A stretch of DNA of 64,000 bases from contig NZ_FNZK01000005.1 of assembly GCF_900109225.1 (NCBI RefSeq), forward strand, positions 186,001-250,000, given 5' to 3'. The translations under genes were made by a program, and so were the position numbers. Below, one piece after another: positions 8,104 to 16,094 of the stretch; position 1 is the stretch's first letter; each line of letters opens with the position of its first letter. The stretch comes from Propionispira arboris (lineage in GTDB: Bacteria; Bacillota; Negativicutes; Selenomonadales; Selenomonadaceae). Under the pieces are notes generated by a model. It did no database searches. It was not told the DNA's origin and saw only the letters and a list, made by a program, of their open reading frames with translations.

Positions 8104-9051
8104 CTATAATAATTGATTAAGCTTGCTTTCTGGCTCGTTACCATTTTCTACACGTTTAATATTATTCACAAAGAAATCATATCTTTTTTTATGAAATTTG
8201 AGACCATCAGGCATGCCGGCGGTATGAGGAGTAAGTATTACATTAGCCAGATCCCTGAGCTCACTGTCAATTGGAAGAGGTTCAGATTCAAATACATCAA
8301 GGCAGGCGCCGGAAATATCCCCATTTTTTAATGCAAATATCAAGTCTTGTTCATTGACAATCCCACCGCGAGCTGTATTGACAAAAAGCACGGAATTATT
8401 CATTTTTTCAAATACGGATTTGTTGATCAGGTTTTTGGTTTGCTGATTCAGGGCTGCATGTACACTTATTATGTCTGATGTGCGTACAAGAGTATCGAAA
8501 TCCGTCATTTTCACAAAACTGTCAGATGGTACAACCGTATTTCTTGCATAAGCTAGCACATTCATATCAAAAACCTTGCAAAAATTAGCTACTTTTCTAC
8601 CGACAGCTCCCAATCCGATAATACCAATCGTTTTGTCCTTTAATTCACTCCCTGTATAGTCCAATTGACTTTCATCCATCCTGTTCTTCATGAAAGTATC
8701 AAGAAAGGGTATGTTTTTATAATAAGATAATATCAGTGCCATTACGTGCTCGGCTACTGCTTGTGCATTCACGCCTGCGGCATTGGCTGCCCAAATGCCG
8801 AGTTGCGTGCAAGACTTGATATCTACATTATCAAATCCTGCACCCGTCTGTACTAATTTTAAATTTTTTGCTATAGAGAGCAGGCTGCTGTCGACTTTAA
8901 TATGTTCAGGTATAAGCACATGGCAATCTTCAATATGATGTAGCATTTCTTTTCCAGGCGGGACGATTACAATGTCCCAGTTTTTCGGGAAATTCCTTAT
9001 AATATTTAATTTTGAGGTCTCGCTAAAATAGCCAACAATGAGAATTTTCAT
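8104..9051 (-). CDS. D-isomer-specific 2-hydroxyacid dehydrogenase
   Basis: 315 residues with the two-part fold of the SerA/LdhA family: a substrate domain at each end and a central NAD domain with IGIIGLGAVGRKV (dinucleotide motif) near residue 145. The catalytic set is present: Arg in VNTARGGIV, a Glu in the following segment (FESEPLP) and His in LTPHTAGM. It reduces a 2-keto acid or oxidises a D-2-hydroxy acid with NAD(P) in the cytoplasm. The start at 9051 is preferred over 9069 because AAAGGTGG lies 8 bases before it. It stands alone, so the substrate is open; a phosphoglycerate-specific role is unlikely without an ACT domain. Confidence 0.82.
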   Translation of the reverse strand: MKILIVGYFSETSKLNIIRNFPKNWDIVIVPPGKEMLHHIEDCHVLIPEHIKVDSSLLSIAKNLKLVQTGAGFDNVDIKSCTQLGIWAANAAGVNAQAVAEHVMALILSYYKNIPFLDTFMKNRMDESQLDYTGSELKDKTIGIIGLGAVGRKVANFCKVFDMNVLAYARNTVVPSDSFVKMTDFDTLVRTSDIISVHAALNQQTKNLINKSVFEKMNNSVLFVNTARGGIVNEQDLIFALKNGDISGACLDVFESEPLPIDSELRDLANVILTPHTAGMPDGLKFHKKRYDFFVNNIKRVENGNEPESKLNQLL

Positions 9052-9170
9052 TGGTAAACCACCTTTCATGTTCTATGCTATGATTCGAAGAAAATCCGTT
9101 TCGTATTACAAATCTACCATAAAGGTATAGTGTACGAGATTTAAACTGTATATGTGGTAGGAATAGATTG

Positions 9171-9575
9171 TTACTTCCTTTTATATCTTTTTAGTCGCTG
9201 CGAAAGTGTTCCGGTATGTATTTCAAACAAATGATTGTCGAAGTCATAAAAATACAATGACTGGCCTTCGCCTTCTACGCGGGGGCGTGGTGGCTTAAAA
9301 TCTATACCTAGTTTTCGAATGCGTAATTTATATGTTTCAAAATCTGCTTCTGGTATTTTAAAAGCGATATGGTTGTAGGTGCGAGTTGGAAGAGACGCTC
9401 CTTCCATTATTGCAATCCATTGCCCGCCAATCATGAAGAATTTCTCTCTTGATATTGAAAATGTAGTATCTCCACTAGAGTAAACTTCTTCTGCGTTAAA
9501 TATTTGTTTGAAAAATTTAGTTGCAAGTTCAAGGTCTCTAACAATAAAAGTTATGTGACTGATGCCTTCTATCAC
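9171..9575 (-). CDS. fosX: FosX-type fosfomycin resistance hydrolase
   Basis: 134 residues, one more than Listeria FosX, with continuous similarity (EGISHITFIVRDL, RTYNHIAFKIPE, SLYFYDFDNHLFEIHTGTL). It is a vicinal-oxygen-chelate metalloenzyme: His7 and the His and Glu of YNHIAF and LFEIHTG should bind Mn, and Glu44 in SREKF is the general base that separates FosX (water addition to the epoxide) from the thiol transferases FosA and FosB. The GTG start at 9575 is set by GGGAGG 7 bases upstream; the upstream in-frame ATG would add 29 unrelated residues. It is divergent from a LysR gene. Confidence 0.85.
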   Translation of the reverse strand: MIEGISHITFIVRDLELATKFFKQIFNAEEVYSSGDTTFSISREKFFMIGGQWIAIMEGASLPTRTYNHIAFKIPEADFETYKLRIRKLGIDFKPPRPRVEGEGQSLYFYDFDNHLFEIHTGTLSQRLKRYKRK

Positions 9576-9711
9576 ATTATCGCCTCCCGTGAAAATAGTT
9601 ATTTGACTAGTAGCTTTGTTAATGATAATTTTACATATATAGAATAATGCTGTAAAGATCAAATATTTTGTAATATATATTAAATTTTTCTATATATTGA
9701 GGGGCGTTTTT

Positions 9712-10593
9712 ATGTACTTTCCCGGTATTGAGGCTTTTTTAGCTATCGTAAAAACTGGAAATTTAAGCAAGGCAGCAGAATTCCTGCATTTATCTCAAGC
9801 TACAGTAAGCTATCGATTGAAGACCTTAGAGCAGGAAATGGGTGGATTGTTGGTAGAGAGAAGAAAAGGGGAATCTCAAATCAGTCTGACTCCAAAAGGG
9901 GAAAGCTTTTTTTACATTGCAGAAAGATGGGAGGCTCTCTGGCGGGAAACTCAAGTCTTGCAAACGAATGAAGCTCAATTAAGTTTGGCAATTAGTGTCG
10001 CTGAAAGTATAAGCCATTTTGTTTTGCCACCGTTATATCAGATGTTACAGCAGCATAATCCCGCGATCCGGTTGCAAATTCGAACGCAGCATACGCAGGA
10101 AGCATTTGATAGTATTGAACGACGTGAGATGGATGTGGCGTTTGTGGTAAGAGAAATAGCTTCGCCATGTGTCATGGTTAAGCCATTTTTTGCTGAAGAA
10201 ATGATGCTGTTGCGTCTTGCTTCACCGAAACGTCAGGCCGGGGACATTGTTGAAATAAAAGAATTGGAACCGCAACACGAAGTATTCATAATTTGGAATA
10301 AAGAATTTCAATTCAAACATGATCAGTGGTGGGATCCGCATTGCCCTTCGCGTATTCATTTAGATTCGGCAGGGCTTATTACTACTTTTATGAAGGACAT
10401 CAGGCAATGGGCTATCGTCCCGGCTTCTGTAGGTGCACACATGATACAAACTGGACAGTTTGTTCTGCAGAAGTTATCAGAGCCAATTCCGCAAAGAATA
10501 TGCTATAAGGCAACCCATAAATTTCCTTACACGGCTTTAAATAGGACACTTTGCATTCTTGACAATTATCTGCAGACTATATTTGGCGTATAG
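9712..10593 (+). CDS. LysR-family transcriptional regulator
   Basis: 293 residues. The N-terminal helix-turn-helix is typical (GNLSKAAEFLHLSQATVSYR, then LKTLEQEMG), followed by the two-lobed effector-binding domain that starts near residue 90 (LSLAISVAESISHFVLPPLY). GAGGGG lies 7 bases before the ATG. It is divergent from fosX with 136 bases between the start codons, the usual arrangement for a LysR protein and its target, so control of fosX is plausible; a ligand cannot be named. A long perfect stem-loop ends the gene. Confidence 0.85.
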   Translation: MYFPGIEAFLAIVKTGNLSKAAEFLHLSQATVSYRLKTLEQEMGGLLVERRKGESQISLTPKGESFFYIAERWEALWRETQVLQTNEAQLSLAISVAESISHFVLPPLYQMLQQHNPAIRLQIRTQHTQEAFDSIERREMDVAFVVREIASPCVMVKPFFAEEMMLLRLASPKRQAGDIVEIKELEPQHEVFIIWNKEFQFKHDQWWDPHCPSRIHLDSAGLITTFMKDIRQWAIVPASVGAHMIQTGQFVLQKLSEPIPQRICYKATHKFPYTALNRTLCILDNYLQTIFGV

Positions 10594-10629
10594 GTTGTTA
10601 CCTTAATAATTCATTTGTACAAAAAATAG

Positions 10630-10665
10630 GTCGAGGTAAGCAATTTGTTTTTTGCTTACCTCGAC
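10630..10665. terminator. Bidirectional terminator between convergent genes
   Basis: Perfect 14-bp stem GTCGAGGTAAGCAA / TTGCTTACCTCGAC with loop TTTGTTTT, placed between lysR (+) and the PNPOx-like gene (-). Confidence 0.75.
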
Positions 10666-10696
10666 ATTTGTTATAGAACCCTAAGAATAAAGCTTC

Positions 10697-11074
10697 TTAA
10701 AGCATTTGTGTTGCAGTCGTTACAGTTATTTCTAATACGGCACGAATCCAGGAAAACTTTTCCTTCATATGATCGAAATCATCACCTGATTTTATAAAAC
10801 GGGCAGTTCCTTTTACAATAAACCCGGTTCCTTTCGCTTTGTAACCTTCTATTTCCCTGCTGGCAATGGATAGAAGAACATGGTTGTGAATGCTAAGGTT
10901 TTTTTCTGTTTTGTTAAAGCCAGAAACTGGAATTAATAGTTTGTCGTCAGGTGTAACTACTATATAATTATTCCAAGTATTGACTAAATGTGGATCAGCA
11001 TCACCATTTGTTACAATGCTGACGGCTCCATCGACGGGATGTGAAAGTACATCCAATAATTTTTTGTTAAGCAT
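10697..11074 (-). CDS. Pyridoxamine 5'-phosphate oxidase-like FMN-binding split-barrel protein
   Basis: 125 residues, the size of single-domain split-barrel flavoproteins. LLDVLSHPVDGAVSIVTNGD with LVNTWNNYIVV is the typical front of this group, and KGTGFIVKGTARF is its central strand pair. Such proteins bind FMN or F420 as dimers; many are of unknown reaction rather than true PdxH. The ATG at 11074 is used because the one at 11083 would abut its ribosome-binding site (AAAGGATG). The gene is divergent from a MocR-type PLP-dependent regulator, and that pairing hints at a link to vitamin B6 metabolism. Confidence 0.75.
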   Translation of the reverse strand: MLNKKLLDVLSHPVDGAVSIVTNGDADPHLVNTWNNYIVVTPDDKLLIPVSGFNKTEKNLSIHNHVLLSIASREIEGYKAKGTGFIVKGTARFIKSGDDFDHMKEKFSWIRAVLEITVTTATQML

Positions 11075-11126
11075 AAGAATCATCCTTTTCTGTTTAAGTA
11101 AATTTAGGTATCGGCCGATGCAATGT

Positions 11127-11151
11127 GGTTCGTACGATTATTGTACGAACC
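11127..11151. promoter_or_regulatory. Inverted repeat, operator-like
   Basis: GGTTCGTAC-N7-GTACGAACC, perfect 9-bp arms, between the divergent PNPOx-like and MocR genes and closer to the PNPOx-like start. Likely a regulator site, possibly for the MocR protein. Confidence 0.5.
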
Positions 11152-11195
11152 AGCTAGATTACACTGTATATAATAATGTGTTGTATATCGGATAG

Positions 11196-11253
11196 CCCTA
11201 TTATAAAATAAAACTACCCATAATCACAGTGACAGTTTTATTTTATAATAGGG
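11196..11253. repeat. Perfect 20-bp inverted repeat with 18-base spacer
   Basis: Left arm 11196-11215 begins CCCTATTATAAAA; right arm 11234-11253 is its exact complement. No coding content. It could be a small MITE-like element or a strong cruciform/attenuator in the MocR leader. Confidence 0.6.
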
Positions 11254-11271
11254 GGTCAGATTTTTCGGAAT

Positions 11272-11298
11272 TTGACAATAGATATTACTATCTATACG
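11272..11298 (+). promoter_or_regulatory. Promoter and palindrome upstream of the MocR gene
   Basis: TTGACA at 11272-11277 with TATACG at 11293-11298 (15-base spacer, rather short). The spacer is itself a palindrome, ATAGAT-N6-ATCTAT (11278-11295), suitable for autoregulation. Confidence 0.45.
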
Positions 11299-11342
11299 GA
11301 CGGTAGTTAAAATTTTTCAATTAAATGGGTTGGGTGAGCGTA

Positions 11343-12740
11343 ATGTTTATATTGGATCATAATGGTCAGCAGCCATTACATGCTAAAATCTATGATCAGC
11401 TTAAAAATCAAATATTATCGGGGGAATTATCTCCCAAGACGAAGCTTCTATCTATTAAAAACCTAGCTGGCGAATTATCGGTAAGCCGTAATACGGTGGA
11501 ATATGCCTATCAACAGTTATGTGCAGAAGGGTATATATACAGCAAGCCAAGAAGTGGATACTATGTGTCATTCATAGATCCGGAATTTCTTTCAGCAGCT
11601 TTTCATCCAATTAGCGCATATTCCCCAAAGGCCTTTGCCAACGAAAAAGTATATGCTTTTGATTTTCATCCGGCTTGTCTTTCACCAGGGAGTTTTCCTA
11701 TTAACTTGTGGCGTAAACTTTATACAGAGTGTTTAAAAGCAAGTCCGAAGCAACTTGCTTTCTATAGTAATCAACAAGGCGATTTTGCATTACGCTGTCA
11801 GATTCAAAAATATTTGGCACGCTCTCGGGGTGTTTCTTGTGAGCCTGATCAAATCATCGTTTGCTCGGGGCTTCAGGATAGTCTTTCAATTATCGCACCA
11901 ATATTGAGAGAAAATCATTCTAACTTTGCCATGGAAGATCCTGGACATTTCATTTCCAAAACTGTTTTCCGTAATCATTCTTTTTCTCTCATGCCCATAC
12001 CAGTAAAATCAGATGGTCTAGACTTGGAATTTTTACAAAATACGAATAGTACAGTTGTATATGTCACACCTTCTCACCAATTTCCATTAGGTTGTGTTAT
12101 GCCTGTGGTAAATAGACTGAAGTTGATTAATTGGGCAGAAACCGTTGGCGGTGTCATTATTGAAGATGACTATGATAGTGAATTGAGGTACTTTGGAAAA
12201 CCAATTCCAGCCTTGCAAGGATTGCACCCGCAAGGCAATATAGTATATATAGGGACTTTTTCTAAAGTATTATCTCCGGCACTTCGAATAAGCTATATGG
12301 TCCTGCCTTACCAATTACTCAGCCTATATCGTAGGTTATTTGCCGATTATTCTACGAATGTTTCATTATTAGAGCAGAGAACATTAAGTATGTTTATGGA
12401 ACAAGGGTACTGGGAACGACATCTGCGCAAAATGCGAACGCTCTATAAAAAGAAGCATGATGCAATAATTCAATCTATCCAGCATCATTTCGGCGATCAA
12501 GCTAACATTATTGGACAGGGAGCGGGACTCCACATTGTTTTAGAGTTAGTTGGTAATTCTCTTAATGAAACGGAACTTATAAATCGTGCGCAGGAAAAGA
12601 ATGTTAAATTATTTTCACTCTCCAGTACATATCTGCATAAAAACAATAATAAGTCTCAAATAATGCTTGGTTTTGGTGGTATGAGTAATCATGAAATTGA
12701 TCGGGGAATAGAGCTATTATATCAAGCTTGGTATTCTTAA
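11343..12740 (+). CDS. MocR/PdxR-type regulator: GntR helix-turn-helix fused to an aminotransferase-fold domain
   Basis: 465 residues. Residues 1-75 are a GntR-type winged helix (PLHAKIYDQLKNQILSGEL, then LAGELSVSRNTVEYAYQQL). The remainder is a fold-type I aminotransferase domain with the PLP aspartate segment IIEDDYDSELRY and the Schiff-base lysine in IGTFSKVLSPALR. Such proteins sense PLP or an amino acid through the aminotransferase domain. The ATG at 11343 is preferred to 11325 because GGTGAG lies just before it. It is divergent from a PNPOx-like flavoprotein gene and may regulate it; PdxR proteins control PLP synthesis, but no pdxST is present here. Confidence 0.83.
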   Translation: MFILDHNGQQPLHAKIYDQLKNQILSGELSPKTKLLSIKNLAGELSVSRNTVEYAYQQLCAEGYIYSKPRSGYYVSFIDPEFLSAAFHPISAYSPKAFANEKVYAFDFHPACLSPGSFPINLWRKLYTECLKASPKQLAFYSNQQGDFALRCQIQKYLARSRGVSCEPDQIIVCSGLQDSLSIIAPILRENHSNFAMEDPGHFISKTVFRNHSFSLMPIPVKSDGLDLEFLQNTNSTVVYVTPSHQFPLGCVMPVVNRLKLINWAETVGGVIIEDDYDSELRYFGKPIPALQGLHPQGNIVYIGTFSKVLSPALRISYMVLPYQLLSLYRRLFADYSTNVSLLEQRTLSMFMEQGYWERHLRKMRTLYKKKHDAIIQSIQHHFGDQANIIGQGAGLHIVLELVGNSLNETELINRAQEKNVKLFSLSSTYLHKNNNKSQIMLGFGGMSNHEIDRGIELLYQAWYS

Positions 12741-12922
12741 ATATAACAATTTTGTATATTGCTTTTGCGTCTTCCATGACTTACTATGAAGCTGGGTGTA
12801 TTTGCAAACCGTCTTAGAAAATATTGTGAACAGTGGGGCTCATCATAGCGGCGTTTTCAACAGGTGGTTACATTAGCGCCACTGATAAAGTAGTCGAAAT
12901 CGTGAAAAAAAGGAGCGATATT

Positions 12923-13651
12923 ATGATAAACAAAGTATTAATTTCCGGTGCAAATAAAGGAATTGGTTTTGAAACTGCCCGCCAATTAGGTCAACAAGGT
13001 TGGTCGATCTTATTGGGAGCACGTAGTGAGGAACGTGGCTTAGCAGCCGTGGCGGAGCTTAAAGCTAGTGGTGTCAATGCGGAATGGATCAAAGTAGATT
13101 TGAATGATGTGTCCACTATTCATGCTGCTACGAAATATATTAAAGCCAATCATGCTGACTTGAATGTTTTGATTAACAATGCCGGTATCCCCGGTGACAT
13201 GCATAAGGATGCTTTAGATTTCAGTACCCTTGAATTACGGGAAGTTTTTGATGTGAATTTCTTTGGAAACTTTGAAATGATTAAAGCCTTTACACCTATA
13301 GTAGCGGTTAATAATGGGCGCATCTTGAATTTGAGCATTCCAACAGTTGCCAGTGATTTCTTTGCACCTTTCGCTTATATGACCAGTAAAGCATCATTAA
13401 ACTCAATGATTGCAGCTTTTGGTGCGTACTATACAAAAAATAATATCTCAGTTGAAATATTTGGTGTGATGCCGGGCGGGATTACGACTGATTTGAACGG
13501 GAATATGACAGGATCATTCATGAAGACTCTTCCGCAAGGGGGCAAGGTCATTGTTGACCTTTTAACGGATGGAAAGCATCACCAAGGCAAGGTATTGAAC
13601 GAATATGGTGTGGCTATGGATTATGAAGCTAATTACTCACTAAAAGCGTAA
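12923..13651 (+). CDS. Short-chain dehydrogenase/reductase
   Basis: 242 residues of a classical SDR: the nucleotide-binding motif SGANKGIGFE near residue 8, the NNAG motif and the catalytic pair in FAYMTSKAS (YxxxK). Arg at the end of the second strand (LGARSEERG) suggests NADP. The substrate is not predictable. Start at 12923 with AGGAG 9 bases upstream. The same frame is open for 30 codons further up (from 12833), without a good ribosome-binding site; that stretch may be a relic of another gene rather than an extension. It follows the MocR gene by about 180 bases. Confidence 0.8.
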   Translation: MINKVLISGANKGIGFETARQLGQQGWSILLGARSEERGLAAVAELKASGVNAEWIKVDLNDVSTIHAATKYIKANHADLNVLINNAGIPGDMHKDALDFSTLELREVFDVNFFGNFEMIKAFTPIVAVNNGRILNLSIPTVASDFFAPFAYMTSKASLNSMIAAFGAYYTKNNISVEIFGVMPGGITTDLNGNMTGSFMKTLPQGGKVIVDLLTDGKHHQGKVLNEYGVAMDYEANYSLKA

Positions 13652-13714
13652 AATCCATATTAAGACTGCAAAATAACGGACGTATTATGAATAGATAAAG
13701 ACGAGGTGCTGACA

Positions 13715-14416
13715 ATGGCAATTTACATCACAGGTGATATTCACGGTGAGCCACGAGAACGGTTTGCCGAACCTTTTGCCAACCTGACGGCTGATGATAT
13801 TGTTATCGTTTGCGGAGATTTTGGCTTGCCGTGGTGGTCTGCTAAATACGGCAAGTCTTGGGGCGATAAAAAACGGTTGAATTGGCTTGCGAAACAACCC
13901 TATACAACCGTTTTTGTCGATGGTAATCACGAAAATTTTCATTTGCTAAACAATTTACCAATAAAAATATGGAATGGCGGGCATGTTCATGAAGTACGGT
14001 CAAACGTGCTGCACTTGATGCGTGGTGAGGTTTTTGATATTTGTGGGCTGAAAATCCTTGCATTTGGTGGCGCACATTCTACTGATCGGAAGTATCGGGT
14101 TTTGGATTTATCCTGGTGGAAAGAAGAAATTCACAATCAGGAGGAGACTGAAAACCTTAAAAAAAATCTACAAGCTGTAGACTATAAAGTGGATATTGTC
14201 ATCACACATGCTGCACCCGTGCGATTTTTGCATCCCAAAACGAAAGATATAGGAATTGACTGGAGCTTTTTTTGTGACGAGGTGGCTGAGCTGCTAACGG
14301 AGATAGAGCCACAGCTTCAATATAAAATGTGGTATTTTGGTCACTATCATTTAGATTGGGTAGATCACGAATGCCATTGTCGTGGTATTTATACAGAGAT
14401 TGATCAACTTTTATAA
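13715..14416 (+). CDS. Calcineurin-like metallophosphoesterase
   Basis: 233 residues with all metal motifs of the family: GDIHG at residues 7-11, CGDFG, DGNHENF, a late THAAP and the final FGHYH. These bind two metal ions for phosphomonoester or phosphodiester hydrolysis in the cytoplasm (no signal peptide). GAGGTG lies 7 bases before the ATG. It lies between the SDR gene and the accessory island, and such genes often travel on mobile DNA, but the sequence gives no clue to its natural substrate. Confidence 0.8.
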   Translation: MAIYITGDIHGEPRERFAEPFANLTADDIVIVCGDFGLPWWSAKYGKSWGDKKRLNWLAKQPYTTVFVDGNHENFHLLNNLPIKIWNGGHVHEVRSNVLHLMRGEVFDICGLKILAFGGAHSTDRKYRVLDLSWWKEEIHNQEETENLKKNLQAVDYKVDIVITHAAPVRFLHPKTKDIGIDWSFFCDEVAELLTEIEPQLQYKMWYFGHYHLDWVDHECHCRGIYTEIDQLL

Positions 14417-14499
14417 GTTAATAGAAAAATAATTTTTATTGTTTAAAAGTAAGGGATAGCATATGAGTTCAATCGGTCGTGCTGAAATAATTGTGTAAA

Positions 14500-14536
14500 C
14501 CTCCAATGTTAGGTGAAATAAAACTAATATTGGAGG
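14500..14536 (+). repeat. Hairpin at the left border of the accessory island
   Basis: CCTCCAAT (14500-14507) / ATTGGAGG (14529-14536), followed by TATTTTATT. Either a weak terminator or part of the end of the IS relic that starts here. A short open frame of 11 codons from ATG 14463 runs into it and is not considered a gene. Confidence 0.45.
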
Positions 14537-14763
14537 TATTTTATTATAGTAAAAAAGAAAATAACAAACTCAATGATATTATCGAAGAGTATGGTATTAA
14601 AGACATGAATGATGCCCATAATTTTGTTAAAATGCTTACGGTTGAAAGCAGCCAGACAGCTCTTGATGCTGAATTGGATGAAAAACATGGTTACTCTAAA
14701 TATGACTACAAAATAAAAACACAAAGAATAGTCGCAATGGCTATAATGGATAAAGTGTTATAG
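14530..14763 (+). pseudogene. N-terminal fragment of an IS256-family transposase
   Basis: About 78 codons. The segment VKMLTVESSQTALDAELDEK followed by HGYSKYDYK corresponds to the conserved front of Mutator-type (IS256) transposases, where a helix ending in AELDEHLGY precedes the RNG motif. Here the sequence diverges right after this point and stops at 14763; no catalytic DDE part exists in the window. It marks a past insertion at the edge of the AT-rich island. Confidence 0.55.
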
Positions 14764-14879
14764 TTGCTTATATCGAAATATATGAACTTGAAGGAATTTT
14801 TATCGTGGTATGGAATTTTATAGGTGTAAGTTAAAATTTAATAATATTATATTTTGATTATAGAAGGTGATGAAATGAG

Positions 14880-15989
14880 ATGACAGATCATTGCTATTTG
14901 TGTGGGGCAGAAATAAATGACGAGAATATTTCAAAAGAACATATCATTCCTAATGCGATTGGTGGTAAGCTAGTATCAATTAAATTACTTTGCAATAATT
15001 GTAATATTAAAACAGGTGACGTAATAGATTTTGCACTTAGCAAGACATTAGAGCCATTGTGTAATTTGATAAATGTTAAGAGAGACAGAGGAACGCCAAC
15101 TAGCCTTAAAATTACACTTCAATCTGGAAAAAAAATCATACTTAGACCAGGTTTTAAACCAGAGGCAGTTCCTAATGTTGAAAAATTAAATAATAAGTTT
15201 AATATTACCGCACGCAATGAAAATGAAGCATTAGAAACATTACGACACCTACAACTGAAATATCCCAGTATAGATGTTGATAATGCAATGGAGAATTTGC
15301 AACATCAAAAAAAATATCTTGATGAAAAAATACCTTTTAAACTTGAGCTCAATGATGAATGTTTACGATCATTAGGGAAAATAATTGCAAATTTTTATAT
15401 TTATAGAGGAAATGATAAAGAAAAAATATCGGAACTAATAGATTTTATAAAAGACGATCAAAAAATAAAAACTCTTTGGCAGTATACAGAAGATAGTCCT
15501 TTTACATTTAATAAATATGGAGTGTATAATATAGTTTCGATAATTGGGGACAGAAATACCAAAAAGCTAGTAGGTTTTGTTGAAATATTTAGTACGATTA
15601 AATTTTTTATTATAATAAATAACAATTATGATGGAGAAACATTTTCACAAAATTATTACTACAATGTCGAAACCGGTGCTAGTGATAAAGATATTATTAT
15701 AAAGACAGTTAAAAAAGAAAAATTTTTTACAAATATTTCAAGAGATACATATGATATTTGTCTTTCTAATTATGAAAAAAGTTTTAATGAATTAATGAAT
15801 TATTGCCATAAAAAAAGCAATGATGAGGCACGTTTTAGCATTATTTCACAGTCTTTTGATGAATGCCAAAGAAGATTTCCTCCTGAAAAATATCCATATT
15901 TTACAGATGAAATGATTGAATTTTTAAGCAAGGACGTTTCAGAAAAATTTGTGTCATACTTATATGAAACGAAACAGTTAGGGCAATAA
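14880..15989 (+). CDS. HNH endonuclease-domain protein of the caspase-associated module
   Basis: 369 residues. The front is a zinc-binding HNH motif: CYLCGAE (Cys5, Cys8), then EHIIPNAIGG with the HNH His, then LLCNNCN. The remaining 300 residues are lysine-rich and match no family I recognise. HNH domains of this HNH_5-like class cut DNA nonspecifically or at a lesion or site chosen by the partner domain. AAGGTGA lies about 10 bases before the ATG. The gene is very AT-rich and lies between an IS256 relic and a caspase-like gene transcribed in the same direction with 105 bases between them, a setting typical of a defence module. No other gene in the window explains it. Confidence 0.7.
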   Translation: MTDHCYLCGAEINDENISKEHIIPNAIGGKLVSIKLLCNNCNIKTGDVIDFALSKTLEPLCNLINVKRDRGTPTSLKITLQSGKKIILRPGFKPEAVPNVEKLNNKFNITARNENEALETLRHLQLKYPSIDVDNAMENLQHQKKYLDEKIPFKLELNDECLRSLGKIIANFYIYRGNDKEKISELIDFIKDDQKIKTLWQYTEDSPFTFNKYGVYNIVSIIGDRNTKKLVGFVEIFSTIKFFIIINNNYDGETFSQNYYYNVETGASDKDIIIKTVKKEKFFTNISRDTYDICLSNYEKSFNELMNYCHKKSNDEARFSIISQSFDECQRRFPPEKYPYFTDEMIEFLSKDVSEKFVSYLYETKQLGQ

Positions 15990-16094
15990 AAAAATATAAA
16001 AGATGATATATACTACAATCTAATTAAAATTAATAGAACCAATAATTTTAATGGTAAAAAAAATATTGATAAATTTCAGGAATGGAGATAATTT

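Noticed and set aside
14530-14763. Functional small gene
   Set aside because: It matches only the front of IS256 transposases and lacks the catalytic part, so it is a relic.
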